Origin: Argyresthia goedartella
Taxonomy: Eukaryota > Arthropoda > Insecta > Lepidoptera > Argyresthiidae
Direction of reading: 5' to 3'
DNA length: 64,000 nucleotides
NCBI GenBank assembly: GCA_949825045.1
Contig: OX463810.1
Coordinates: forward strand, 37,210,201 to 37,274,200
The translations under genes and the position numbers were made by a program. Of this stretch, positions 43,941 through 54,101 are shown one piece after another. The notes beneath the pieces were generated by a model, which made no database searches, was not told where the DNA came from, and was given only the letters and a program-made list of their open reading frames with translations. Numbering within the stretch: position 1 is the stretch's first letter; every line of letters begins with the position of its first letter.

Positions 43941-45155
43941 CATGCACAACAAATTGTGGTGGGCCCCACCACAATATCCGCACAATTTTGTGCGCGTGCA
44001 GTCCCTAGCCATGTGTGGCCCGAGGCACAGGAAACACCAGCTCCGCTGCTTGGCCATCCGGCGCCGTCCCTCAACCCTAAGTTCCCCGAACTTATTGCAA
44101 TCGGCCACAGCATGGCCAATCTGCCTACAACATGGGCAGGTCTCACCTGCACCCCTGGGTGGGGTCAATGCACTCACAGTCCCATACGACTGCCGGTTGG
44201 TGCGGTCCTTCCTCGTCGGAGGGCCCCTACTCACAGCGCTCCCGGCAGCTCTCTGTGGCTCCGAAGGATGGGTAACCGTCAACCCCAAGTTCTCTGCCCG
44301 TCGAGCCTCCTCTTCCAAAAATCCGACCAAGTCGGAGAAGGCGGGCAGGTCCTCGGCCGACCTCCCGTGAGACTGTTCGAAACGAGTCTGCACGTCAGCG
44401 GGTAGGCGGGAAAGTACAATGTACAGCAGTAGGTAGGACCATTCACCAACCGGAAGTCCAAGATTCTCTAGGGCCTTGGTGACGGACAACAACGGGTTCA
44501 AAACCTCCGTCTGTATGGCCCCGACCTTGTTCACAACCGGGATGCTAAACAAACGGTTCAGTTGGGCATCGGCCAACCTCCGTTTGTTGTGGTAAAGTCT
44601 GACCAGCAATTGCCTGGCCGTTTCATAGTTACCCTCCGTAACTGTCAAATGAGCGACCAGCTCCCTGGGCTCACCCCTCAATGCTGCCACCAGCTGAGCC
44701 ATCTTGACAGACTTGGTAATGTCCGATCGCATGTGCACCAAGCTGTCGAACAGATTGATGAAGCTCATCCATTCACCGGACACTCCGTCAAAAGTAGGCA
44801 TGGTTATGGCAGGTAACCTGGACCCCGAACCCTGATGCGGCAGAGGCGCCCCAATGCCACCACTATGGCTGGACTCGCGCTGCCTACGTATGTCCGCAGC
44901 CCTCTGCGTGATAGCAGCCGCCATCTCCATACACTGGTCGACATCCCCTAGCAACCGTGACAGCCTGTCAGGTGCGCAACCATCAACTGCTTCCGCCTGC
45001 GCGGACAATTCGAGCACCCTGTTGTAGCGTTCCTTAACGTCCATAGACCGCTCCAACACCACATCATGCCTATCTAAACGGTCTATCAGACCGTGTGCGG
45101 AGGAAAACCATCTGAGCTCCTTAGAAACACCCTTCTGTATTTCAGACAACGACAT
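43770..45155 (-). CDS. BEL/Pao Gag
   Basis: Open frame of 461 residues starting at 45155. N-terminal helical segment (ELRWFSSAHGLIDRLDRH). The BEL Gag signature RLPAITMPTFDGVSGEWMSF is at about residue 110, followed by the capsid block (AALRGEPRELVAHLTVTEGNYETARQLL). Three Cys/His motifs are near residues 345-410 (CPCCRQIGHAVADC, CFLCLGPHMARDC, CGYCGGAHHNLLC). A Pro/Gly-rich tail runs into the 108-bp repeat. Intact apart from the repeat tail; together with near-identical LTRs this fits recent mobility using its own Gag and foreign Pol. Confidence 0.85.
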   Translation of the reverse strand: MSLSEIQKGVSKELRWFSSAHGLIDRLDRHDVVLERSMDVKERYNRVLELSAQAEAVDGCAPDRLSRLLGDVDQCMEMAAAITQRAADIRRQRESSHSGGIGAPLPHQGSGSRLPAITMPTFDGVSGEWMSFINLFDSLVHMRSDITKSVKMAQLVAALRGEPRELVAHLTVTEGNYETARQLLVRLYHNKRRLADAQLNRLFSIPVVNKVGAIQTEVLNPLLSVTKALENLGLPVGEWSYLLLYIVLSRLPADVQTRFEQSHGRSAEDLPAFSDLVGFLEEEARRAENLGLTVTHPSEPQRAAGSAVSRGPPTRKDRTNRQSYGTVSALTPPRGAGETCPCCRQIGHAVADCNKFGELRVEGRRRMAKQRSWCFLCLGPHMARDCTRTKLCGYCGGAHHNLLCMNRSGQQPPQGRTQGDTAWGPENLFATWSATQGPASPRAQGSTKGAGPHSGSSHGGP

Positions 45156-45732
45156 GATCGGAACGATACTTACTCACAATTTGCAGTAACTCAATTATAA
45201 TGGACCCTCCAGTCTACAACACAAACGAGGGAACCCTCATCTATAACTTAAACAATGCTGATTTCCCCAAACAATAGAAACCGAGTTTTATATCTACACA
45301 AATTCTGTAAACAACAATTTAGTTTCCCTATATCATATAACACACACAGATAGTCAATATTAGTTCAAGTTATAAATTGCTATAAACTGAAAACAATGTC
45401 CAAACATTCATTAGCATTACTAGACCACTAATAGATTGACTATGCAAACTTCAACTGCAAACATGATATGACTTCAATGCAAATTTCAATTCACCTACAA
45501 TGTACCTGTAATGTAATTACTATTCTGAGTCACATCTCAGTACAACTGGTCATTTAGGGAAAACTGTTATATCTGTCTGTCTACTACCAGCAGTAGACTT
45601 ATAACTTATAATACTACCAATCTATGTGGATACAGGAACAAAACCAAGTTAGCTAATAACCCCTATACCTACAGATTGATAGTCCCAAATCGTGGGTTCC
45701 TGGAGCCCTTGACGGCTGCAAATCTCAGGAAA

Positions 45733-45749
45733 CCACGCTCTTGCTACCA
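45733..45749 (-). promoter_or_regulatory. primer-binding site of the young BEL/Pao element
   Basis: On the minus strand, TGGTAGCAAGAGCGTGG begins 3 bases inside the 5' LTR. The TGG start and position fit a tRNA primer site; the tRNA was not identified. Confidence 0.5.
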
Positions 45750-45752
45750 AAA

Positions 45753-46254
45753 TGTTCAGGCTTCTCGGCACCCAATGACCTCGCAGGGGCCCATAGCTAC
45801 GAGGTAGCGTAGCTATCAGGTGTCAAGAAGTGAGAACGTCGGCGATTCACCGAGCTAAATAAATAGATTCTATCTGACCTGGTCTGTGCTTCGTTCCCGT
45901 CAAACTCCTGTCTCTCTGCAAGGCCTGGGTGCACCCTAGGCTCTTCTTGGTAGACAGGTTCTTCAGCCAACCAGGTATGGCTGGCAGGCCAGCTTCGACC
46001 GCACAATTTACGTAAATACGAACAGTATCTGGTTCGGAGAACCACAATACACTCAGCTATAAGACAATCCTGAGGGGAGCCCGAATACAACTCCAGATGG
46101 CTTACGATTTAATTTTAATGCCCAAAATCAATACACGTCACATTACGGGGGCTTTTCGTCAGTCAGTAGTCAAAAATCTGCTCTGTGGCAGCTCCGTCAA
46201 ATTCAAAATGGCCGTTCCGGAACCATAGATCGAGTATCGATTCTGAATCGAACA
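45753..46254 (-). repeat. 5' LTR of the young BEL/Pao element
   Basis: 502 bp, 501 identical to 41351-41852. Confidence 0.95.
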
Positions 46255-46350
46255 CATAGTAAAAGTTTTATAATTTAGTTCAAAGAATAATAATTAACAG
46301 GAAAAATAATGAATTTTCAAAATATGTAAGGGTGTGCGTTAAAGGGTTAA

Positions 46351-47530
46351 TGGAACCAAACTAATCATAAATATACTTGCGTCATCCAAATAAGCTTTTT
46401 GCTTAAAATTGCTTTGTCCTGAAGCCTCCTCACAGCCCCATTTGCTTTTATAAGTTTTACATTAGCCTTCGTATTCAGTTTTAAATTATTTACAATTATG
46501 AGTCTGGACACAGCTATATCAAGCAAAGCTTGCTATTTTATCTGCGCTCCTTTGTCAGTAACAGTAAAATGTTCTTTTCAGGGATAAAAATCCAGTTTTG
46601 ATTGTGCAACTTTGAAATATGAAGTAAACAGACCAAAATATAATTCATTGTCTGACTCTCTTCGACTCATGTTCCACTTTAAAAGTTTAAGTGACACTAA
46701 CAGACCCAGTGCCTTTTTAGCTTAATATACATTTTTTTCCATTTAATCTTTACTGAATCTTACGGTTGTGTTGTGTGTGTGAACCAGGATGTTTAATTTT
46801 TGTCTTAAACCCAGTTCTTCGAATAGTTTCCTCGGAGTAAAGGAAGCGGAAGCTTCATGTACACTAGAAGATAGATTTTCTAAATTATCAGATGGCTCAC
46901 CGTCTATAACTTGTTCTCCTTCAGTAGTGATAAAAACGATTTAAAGAATGATTAGCAGGAGTCCATCTACGTTTCATAGTATAAGTATACTTCCGGCAAA
47001 TTTCTGAGAAAATCACAGTGTTTTCTTCATTCAATTGCAAGCCAAGCTCCTGTTTTAGATGTTCAAAAAACTTTACACTATCCGAAAATGTTTAAGCTTC
47101 TCTTTAAGAGCATAAATAAGTCGATACTATTCACAACACGTTTTCTATCGATCGCGAATATTTGAGAATTGCAAAGAATGATAGCTACCACTGTTAGTAA
47201 ACACTTGAAATTATGTATAAAGGCCATAGCTGAATCGTCCTTTTAGGTTAAAAATAATTTAATAAGTTGCTGTTATAACATTGCTGATATCAACAATTTA
47301 GAGTAAATACCACAAAATATGTTGTAGGCTTGCAGCTTGATTAAAAAAATTATAAAATCAGACTGGATACATAATCATTATAAAATAGGACAAAAGTAGT
47401 GTCTTAATCTCTTTTCGAAATGTTAGGACATAATTTGCCGTGCTCTTAGATCATTTGAGGACACTATCTATTTCACTTATGTCAAAAGCCAATATATTTC
47501 CCCCTATGTTAAAGGTCCATGCCTTGAACC
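46351..47530 (-). pseudogene. degraded THAP-like coding region
   Basis: Minus-strand islands: YIPLHTFPNPAKDPDRFKAW (about 47578-47500), which fits the HxFP...P.R...W heart of a THAP zinc-binding domain; KFFEHLKQELGLQLNEENTV and SEICRKYTYTMKRRW (47075-46960); GEQVIDGEPSDNLENLSSSVHEAS and FTPRKLFEELGLRQK (46930-46790). Stops and frame changes separate them. THAP domains head P-element-like transposases and some host regulators; which one this was is unclear. PiggyBac at 46346 cuts it from 38800-39057. Confidence 0.4.
47078..47227 (-). CDS. small secreted-peptide-like frame (49 residues)
   Basis: ATG at 47227, TAG at 47078-47080. Residues 1-25 form a textbook signal peptide (basic start, hydrophobic core LLTVVAIILC, small-residue end QIFA). 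A DRKR basic site follows, then a short chain with an internal KR and a C-terminal glycine after NIF. This resembles a peptide precursor, but the frame lies within decayed transposon DNA and may be chance. No family recognised. Confidence 0.3.
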   Translation of the reverse strand: MAFIHNFKCLLTVVAIILCNSQIFAIDRKRVVNSIDLFMLLKRSLNIFG

Positions 47531-47829
47531 TGTCAGGATCCTTAGCAGGATTGGGAAATGTATGCAGTGGTATATACATCAGATAATTAGAAACGCCTCG
47601 TACTAAATCCAATACAATGATTTTTAACTGCTCTGGACTTTTTATAGTGATCTTAAAATAATGTTAGTAGTCACACTATTAGTGTACTAAATAAGTGCAA
47701 AGGAGATTTCAAAACACTTACAACAAAAAAGTTTTTCTAACATTATCTTAGACCGAGCATAGTTTGACTAGACGTGTAGATGGACAACTAATTAGAAACA
47801 AAATAAAAAGACATTCGTAAAAATACTTT

Positions 47830-47985
47830 TTTTTAATGAAACAGAAAAAAACGTTGGAGATCAATAGATCACTAATATTTACAATAAACTTAATCAAATT
47901 AACATTTAGTAGAGTTACCCCTGTAGTCTATTATGGCTCTACAGCGACGCGGCATTGACCTGGCCACCACTGTATATGGTCTTCA
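47830..47985 (-). mobile_element. Tc1-like transposase C-terminus
   Basis: Minus-strand reading VVARSMPRRCRAIIDYRGNSTKC followed by TAA, the standard end of Tc1 transposases, then AT-rich DNA. No other part of the element is visible; a LINE fragment lies upstream. Confidence 0.65.
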
Positions 47986-47994
47986 CCTGTAAAT

Positions 47995-48360
47995 CGAATA
48001 AAAGTATATGACATTTGGAAGTAAGAATTTGATACGTTTGGTTTTACCAGCATTTAACAATAAATTATTAACTGTGATTCACTGTGAACAATTCAAGGTT
48101 AAAGATCCATTGACATTGGCATCATAAAAATCTTCTTTTTGTCTTTCAATTTTGATGACCAGTGAAGTATCATTAGCAAACAACACTATGTTAGTCAATT
48201 TCTCCACCATAAAAGGCAGATCGTTAATATATACCAGGAATAATAAAAGGCCTAATATGGAACCTTGTGGAACGCCAATTTTTACTCCCGATCCATCAGA
48301 TTTAACACCGTTGACTTCTGCCTGTTGAATTCTATAAACTAAGCGTAAATCTATCATTCA
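47995..48360 (-). mobile_element. internal LINE RT fragment with FAND active site
   Basis: Minus-strand frame VKIGVPQGSILGLLLFLVYINDLP, then LFANDTSLVIKIERQKEDF. It overlaps the LINE at 50345-51497 (near-identical at 51290-51480) but extends further upstream. The catalytic box reads FAND, with the asparagine codon at 48172-48174, as in the LINE at 8063-10402 and unlike the FADD at 51433-51438. Confidence 0.8.
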
Positions 48361-48907
48361 GTTAATCATGTGATGTGTATGAGAAGTTTATAATTATATT
48401 CTAGGTAGTAATTATATGTGCAGTGTCAACGCAACTGAATCGGTTTTTATAAAATTTTGTTGGAATGTAACGTTACAAAATTAGTCGATTAATCATTTCA
48501 AACAAAAAGACAACTAATTAAGTTAAGAAAATTACCCAAGAATATGTATAAACTAAGCGTAAATCTATAACATTTAGTTAATCTATTGAGTTGTTGGAAG
48601 TTAATTTATGATTTATGTTTCAATCTGGTTTAAATGGAAGGGTATATATGTTATTTGAATATTTGTATAATGAACTGATTATTTTAAATTCCAAATGACT
48701 GTATTGACATTTGTATTATTGAATTATTGTTGACATTTATTGAACTGACATGTACGATACCATAATTTGTTATTTTTCAATCTGGTTTCAATAGAAGGGT
48801 ATACATGTTATTTGTGTATTTGTATGTGTACAACGAATTGGACATAGTCTGTAATGTTGTGCATTAATCTGTTTTAATAAATAAATAAATAAATAAATAA
48901 ATAAAAA
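48361..48907 (+). repeat. AT-rich tandem repeat with a (taaa)n tail
   Basis: A ~60-bp block (tttcaatctggttt..a..gaagggtata.atgttattt) appears at 48618 and 48775, period about 157 bp. A word of about 20 bp (ataaactaagcgtaaatcta) recurs at 48332 and 48547. A (aaat)n tract at 48872-48907 ends the block and suggests the 3' end of a retroposon. Confidence 0.5.
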
Positions 48908-49654
48908 AATGGTATTTATTTATTTGTGTAACTAAAAATATGATATTTTGTAAATAACCTATGAATGTGTGAAATGTAAGTGTACCTAAATGAAAAAAAT
49001 TATTAATTTATTTCTATGTGAAGAACGTGCACCGGAGGTAGCACTTTATCAGACGGCAAATGTCATGATTTGAAATTGATTTAAGGAAAACTGCTCTAAT
49101 TTCGGGGTATTCAAAATCACGCTCTAATTTCGGGGTATTTATGTTTGATATTTTATCCGCGATTAAGTAGGTATAGGTGCACCCACAAAATATGTGCTAG
49201 TGAAAAATTTTATCCCACCACATAACTGGCACTGGGAATTCTAAATCAAGGGCAATACAACAAAACAAAATAGTCAGTCCCAGGGTCCAGTCACTCACTA
49301 GAAACACTTCCGACATACAAATTCTGCTTTAGAATTAGTTCTTTAAATCCTCCCTAAGGTCGTGAGTCAGGCTGAAAGAGAAGTATCCAGAGCCGCAAAA
49401 TAAAAAAATAATAAAAAGAGGTTGTGATTACAATCCGTTCTACGCATATTTATAAGTCTAAAGATTTTTTATACAGAATAGAGAAATTTACCAAAATATT
49501 AAAACTAAAATATAGCTGGAATTAATGGAAAAAAAACTTGTTTGTCTGCAGTCTGGTGATGATTAATATTTTTATTAAAAGATTTATCCGTAGCTTACTC
49601 TAAAGTTCAACTAAAAATATATATCCTTTAGAAAGACGTGTAAAAATAATCATA
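48908..49654. other. no gene seen; short direct repeat
   Basis: gctctaatttcggggtatt occurs twice (49093-49111 and 49121-49139). Otherwise nothing recognised upstream of the polymerase remnant. Confidence 0.5.
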
Positions 49655-50344
49655 GGAGGAGTTAAATTAGAACTACATAACCTTCAAATCATACGAATGA
49701 TTCAAAGTGGTATTCGCGGGGTTGTTTGTTTATGTTCTACTCGGGAAGGCAATGCTAATAATTACTTTACATAGATTGTAATAATTTGTATGGTTATGTT
49801 AGGTGTAGTTATTTAACTCACTCTGATTTCAAAAAGATCTAACCAGCGTATCAAGCTTCTTACATTATCTCTTTACAAGACAATGCAGATGTAGGTTGCT
49901 TTTTTTTTAATGTCGACCTAGAATATCCTTAAAATTGACATCATTATCATAATGACATACCTTTCTGTCCGCCAAAATTTGCCCCAGCTGAATTTATAAC
50001 ATGTAAGCTAATACCGAATTTTATGATAAATTTATCTATTTTATACACCATATTCGTTTGAAAACTTGCCTGAAACATGGGCTGAAGCTGAAGAATATCC
50101 ACAAGGCTAAAAATTTAAACAAGATCCATATTTGAAAAACTATATTGATATAAATACGGAATTAAGACAAAAAGCGAAATCGCAATTCGAACAATAATAC
50201 TTTTTTAAATTATTGAATTTTTAGTAAAACTTAAGAGGATACAGGTAAAAGGTTAAGTGTGAAGTTGGTCAATCAGTGGATAGATAAAAATAACAAAACC
50301 AATAAACATCTAACTGTCATAGCTCAACCATTTTCACTGAAAAC
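49655..50344 (+). pseudogene. family-B DNA polymerase, middle part (Polinton/adintovirus-like)
   Basis: Decayed protein-primed-type DNA polymerase B. Plus-strand blocks in order: KLELHNLQIIRMIQSGIRG, then DCNNLYGY (palm motif A with the catalytic aspartate, 49774), then NVDLEYP and HNDIPFCPPKFAP, then FKQDPYLKNYIDINTELRQK, GKRLSVKLVNQW and CHSSTIFTENFVAIPN at 50300-50340. Several stops and frameshifts intervene. The arrangement matches the polymerase of Polinton/Maverick-type virus-like elements as I know it. A LINE inserted at 50345 separates this from the C-terminal part at 51498. Confidence 0.7.
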
Positions 50345-51497
50345 TTTGTAGCGATTCCAAATTCCAAATATCTTTATTACTGTAGATATTTACATATACA
50401 TAGCAATCGTCATTTTTTGCCACTTCTCTACATTGGACCACTGTGGGAGAAGAAGGGCGTAGAAACTCCCACAGATTGATTTTTAGATCTCTTTTTAAAA
50501 ATTGCTTATGCTTAACTAATACAAAATATAATATTTAGTCATTATCATAATTAATAAGCAGGAATAAATAATTACAAAATTATTAACAGCAAGGTCTGTG
50601 TTGAGCCAGATTAACCCCATACAGACCCATCATTTAATTAATCTTGAACATTTTAATATCCCTTTTTCGACAAAGTCGCTTTAACATGGATTTTAAATTG
50701 CTCAAATGGCAATTTCAAGATCTCCAGAGGTATCTTGTTGTAGTAGAGAATGCATTGACCCTTGAAAGAATTGCTAATCTTCGCGAGTCTAAACCGGGGC
50801 GTAAGTAGTCTGTGATTATTTCTTAGGTTAACATTACAGCTATCGCTAAGTTTGGGAAATTTTGTAAGGTTCTTGCGTACATACATTATATTTTCGAAAA
50901 TAAATTGACTAGCTACAGTTAGTATGTCAATTTCTTTAAAAAGCTGTCTTTAGGAGTATGTGCGTTTTAAATTATAAATTGCTCGAATAGCTCTTTTCTG
51001 TAAAATAAAAATAGGTTGAATATCTGCTGCTTTCCCCCACAACAAGATACCATAGGACATGACACTATGAAAGTAACTAAAATATACTAGCCTAGATGTA
51101 GCCACATCCGTGCTTTGTCTGATGTTCCTAACAGCGTAAGCCGCAGAACTCAATTTACCAGCCAATTTTTCTATGTGGGGTCCCCACTGCAATTTGTTAT
51201 CAATGGTTATTCCAAGAAACTTCTTGTCATTTACTAATTCTAACGTATTGCTGTCCAACACTAAACTGGTCCCAACTTGCCTGACATTTGGAAGTGAGAA
51301 TTTGATACATTTGGTTTTACCAGCATTTAACAATAAATTGTTAACTGTGAACCAATTCAAGGTTAAAGATAATACTCTATTGACATCATCAAAATCTTCT
51401 TTTTGTCTTTCAATTTTGAAGACCAGTGAAGTATCATCAGCAAACAACACTATGTTAGTCAATTTCTCCAACATAAAAGGCCGATCGTTAATATATA
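50345..51497 (-). mobile_element. CR1-like LINE inserted in the DNA polymerase remnant
   Basis: 3' end at 50345-50375 (ccaaattccaaat tail), 3' UTR, C-terminal segment at 50886-50653, then a frame break and the 174-residue frame 51474-50950: FADDTSLVF (intact active site), NNLLLNAGKTKCIKF, KKFLGITIDNKLQWGPH. It is truncated at 51497 within the RT. Polymerase coding resumes immediately afterwards. Near-identical to 1722-2253 over the shared part. Confidence 0.85.
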
Positions 51498-51860
51498 CTC
51501 TTTCTCGAACCGATTTATATTGTTTTTTCTGTTTTGGAAATATCCAAGAGCCGTATCTATGATTTTCACTATTCTTTATGAAATATTATTATGGTCCTAA
51601 CATAAAAATGTGTTACACGTATACTGACAGCTTTCTATATTTAGTAAAAAAAGACGTGTACAAATATATAAAATATGATTTCCATGAATACGTCGACACC
51701 AGCAACTATGCAGGTATTAATATTTACGATAATTATGAAGCATAATAAAAAAGTTCCTGGATTATTGAAAGATGAGTTAGGAGGTCAACTTATAGTTGAG
51801 TTTGTAGGTCTACGGTCTAAACTTTATTCCATAAAAACAGAACAAACTGATTTAAAGTAA
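51498..51860 (+). pseudogene. family-B DNA polymerase, C-terminal part
   Basis: Resumes after the LINE with EPIYIVFSVLEISKSRIYDFHY, then the palm motif C, here YTYTDSF (51614-51634) where YTDTDS is usual, so one catalytic aspartate has been replaced. It ends with NKKVPGLLKDELGGQLIVEFVGLRSKLYSIK (51747-51845). A TAA at 51858 and frame changes end the match. The LRSKMYSxK block is a landmark of the Polinton-like polymerase C-terminus. Confidence 0.7.
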
Positions 51861-52029
51861 TAAACCATCATTGTAAGTCTTCAATGAAATAACGTCAATC
51901 AAATCAGCCCGCCATGAATCATCAATTCCCTTGAAAAGCACCGAACGACGAACAAAAAAAAATCTTGCATTTTTATGAATTTCTTTTACCACTTGCTGCT
52001 TCATCTTTCGTCAACGATTTGATGATGTT

Positions 52030-52300
52030 ATCTAATTTACTCCTCGTATAAACATCCTTTATTAAGGCATTCAAGGACGCCTCTTACATCTTTCAATGAT
52101 TCATTCAGTAAAAATTGATCATCTTTCCGCAGATCATTAATATTTTTATCAACGTATTCCTTATTGACGGCATCTTGTGAATCGTGTTGTGACTGTAAAC
52201 CTTTTAATCGAGACGATTGAAGATCAAAATGTCCCTCTTCGTTTTTAGTCAACGCATTATCAGTAAAATCAAACAATTCGGATAAACGTAAACGTTTATG
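52030..52300 (-). pseudogene. virus-like KEYVDK-motif protein, downstream segment
   Basis: Minus-strand frame from the LTR insertion point (52305) to 52037: HKRLRLSELFDFTDNALTKN, SSRLKGLQSQHDSQDAVNKEYVDKNI and a short C-terminus. The DAVNKEYVDK pattern occurs in virion fibre/tail-like proteins and in unnamed arthropod proteins near the same polymerase. The frame is open here. The part upstream continues after the LTR element at 54102. Role unknown; a structural protein is a guess. Confidence 0.5.
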
Positions 52301-52305
52301 AACAT

Positions 52306-52517
52306 TTTGCCAGGGGCAATTATAAGGAGAGAGACATCTTCGGGAGTAAAGTAAAAGGCTTGAGATGCGCGCAAATACCAGACTATACTAGACTGATTTT
52401 ATTATAGGAAATCCTAGCTTATATACTAGGTTGGTACATGTTATTAATGACGTACATAAGACATAGTACGTGATGAGATATTTCCGCATATCTGTGGCGG
52501 GCGTACGTGCCGGCACA
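52306..52517 (-). repeat. 3' LTR of copy A
   Basis: 212 bp; differs from the partner by a few substitutions near its inner end (caggggcaattat versus cagaggcaattac). A purine-rich tract (aaaggggggagtat on the minus strand) precedes it. Confidence 0.9.
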
Positions 52518-53317
52518 GATACTCCCCCCTTTAGGGAAAATAAATAAATGAATGTACTTATAACAATGAACAAAAATCTAAGTTAGAATCAAACAATAAC
52601 CTTAAATGAATCGAATTAACTTTAGAAATGTGTATACCATAACAAACTTATATCAACTGCAATAATAACTAGTAGTATTTTAATAAACATAAAACCAGAT
52701 CTTAATTGTGCATACTTTAACTTAATCTATTTTTATATATAAGGAAAGTTATTGTTAAATAAAACTAGACAGTAATAGAGCATATTTCAACTTAATCTAA
52801 AGGTAACTCTTACACGAATTAGGAAAATAAATGAACTACGGTTATGTGAATTCTACATAAGTTTAAAGAATAACATAATATTTACCTACAGGCGAGTCTT
52901 GTGTCTGGCCGCACACTACATAAAATAAACTAAAAACTGGAAAACAGAAAAACACTAGGAAAATGGTGCTTCGCGGTTAGTAAACTAACCTAACCTATAA
53001 CTGGAAAAGATCCGCAGGAGAGTCGTCTGATGCTGTAGCCGCATATGTTTTTCAGGAATCGATGAGTCAATTTACATCGTTGAAGTTGTAATCACTGTTT
53101 GTTTATAATTGCGACCGTACCTACACAAGGATGATTGTGCTGAATCAGCGTCAGCATTAAATCTGTAACCTTGGCTGTAGGCAGTCAATGATCTCGTACG
53201 TCATATGTACGTGCGTGCTCTTCACTCTTGAGTGAATATTAAGTTGTCGATTGATGAAATTTGTGTGCGTAAAAACCTTGGGATTTGGCAACATAGGGCA
53301 CATCTTGTACACCAATC

Positions 53318-53320
<3 letters not shown>

Positions 53321-53363
<43 letters not shown>

Positions 53364-53375
53364 CTCTCTCTCTCT
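53321..53375. repeat. (ta)20 and (ct)n microsatellite inside copy A
   Basis: Pure ta repeat 53321-53360 followed by a ct repeat. The matching place in copy B (59685-59712) is short, so the tract expanded in copy A. Confidence 0.95.
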
Positions 53376-53599
53376 TCAGTGATTTGATTATTCTTCGTGC
53401 GATGTTCTTCCTGGATGATTTCAGTATTCGTTGAATTAAGTATATCGATGGTGTTTCAATACTCTTCTGGGGGCTGGAACGGCTTCCTATGTCTTGAACT
53501 TGAAAAAGCTGCTTGCTGTGAATGAATTTGCCGACGCGTTCGTTTCTGCTGGTGCGAGCTCCATTTTGATAAATCAGCAGTCGGCTGACTATCGGTTCA

Positions 53600-53845
53600 T
53601 TATTCTTGCGGTATCTTGAGTTCAAAGCGGGAAATCTTCAGTTGAAATCTTTTGGCTTCTGGTCCGTCATGGCTTGCTTGATGTCGTCTTGGTTTGGGTG
53701 GGGTCTTGATTATGGATTTCTGCAGCGTGGTTTGAAATAGGTATGCAGAAGTCGGGGCTCGGCGATCTTGGACGAAGTGCTTCTTGCTTGCACTTCTAAG
53801 CTGGCAGCACAAGGAGTTTTCTTCGCGGCTGGGTTCATGCTGCTA
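53600..53845 (-). CDS. short shared frame of the non-autonomous LTR family (copy A)
   Basis: A minus-strand frame of 70 residues (53812-53600; KTPPKPRRHQASHDGPEAKRF) has a counterpart in copy B with about ten differences. A second overlapping frame begins MNPAAKKTPCAASLEVQARS near 53838. One or other may be the remains of a Gag N-terminus. Function unknown. Confidence 0.35.
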
Positions 53846-53884
53846 TTACCGAAGGTTGCTGATGTTAAAAAGTCGGGTCACCAC

Positions 53885-54096
53885 TTTGCCAGAGGCAATT
53901 ACAAGGAGAGAGACATCTTCGGGAGTAAAGTAAAAGGCTTGAGATGCGCGCAAATACCAGACTATACTAGACTGATTTTATTATAGGAAATCCTAGCTTA
54001 TATACTAGGTTGGTACATGTTATTAATGACGTACATAAGACATAGTACGTGATGAGATATTTCCGCATATCTGTGGCGGGCGTACGTGCCGGCACA
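53885..54096 (-). repeat. 5' LTR of copy A
   Basis: 212 bp, partner of 52306-52517. Confidence 0.9.
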
Positions 54097-54101
54097 AACA
54101 T

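Larger units (their letters stand above)
41351..46254 (-). mobile_element. young BEL/Pao element lacking reverse transcriptase
   Basis: Two 502-bp LTRs, TG...CA, differing at one base (41744 versus 46146), with a 5-bp duplication CATAG on both sides (41346-41350, 46255-46259). The interior is 3.9 kb: gag, then a fused protease/RNase H/integrase remnant and the integrase C-terminus. RT is absent, so it must have been mobilised by another element's enzymes. It is inserted in the 3' part of the piggyBac element. Confidence 0.95.
39062..46346 (+). mobile_element. piggyBac element, internally deleted, with nested BEL/Pao
   Basis: Starts and ends CCCTTTA next to TTAA (39058-39061 and 46347-46350). 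A subterminal ctggctagtatac word is inverted between the two sides (39252 and about 41228). About 2.4 kb belongs to piggyBac itself (39062-41350 plus 46255-46346); the rest is a BEL/Pao element inserted with a CATAG duplication. The transposase is deleted in the middle. Confidence 0.9.
52306..54096 (-). mobile_element. short non-autonomous LTR retrotransposon, copy A
   Basis: Two 212-bp LTRs (52306-52517 and 53885-54096) in minus orientation, TGTG...CAAA. Flanked by the 5-bp duplication AACAT (52301-52305, 54097-54101). The 1.37-kb interior has no protease, RT or integrase. Next to the 5' LTR a TGGTGACCCGAC primer-like site is visible on the minus strand. Inserted in the KEYVDK-motif gene. 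Same family as 58917-61316. Confidence 0.9.

Noticed and set aside
43225..44405. Several long overlapping plus-strand frames (up to 202 codons)
   Set aside because: They are shadows of the GC-rich BEL gag and its repeats; the minus strand carries the recognisable Gag.
53321..53360. Origin or regulatory AT tract
   Set aside because: A plain (ta)n microsatellite expanded in one of two sister copies.
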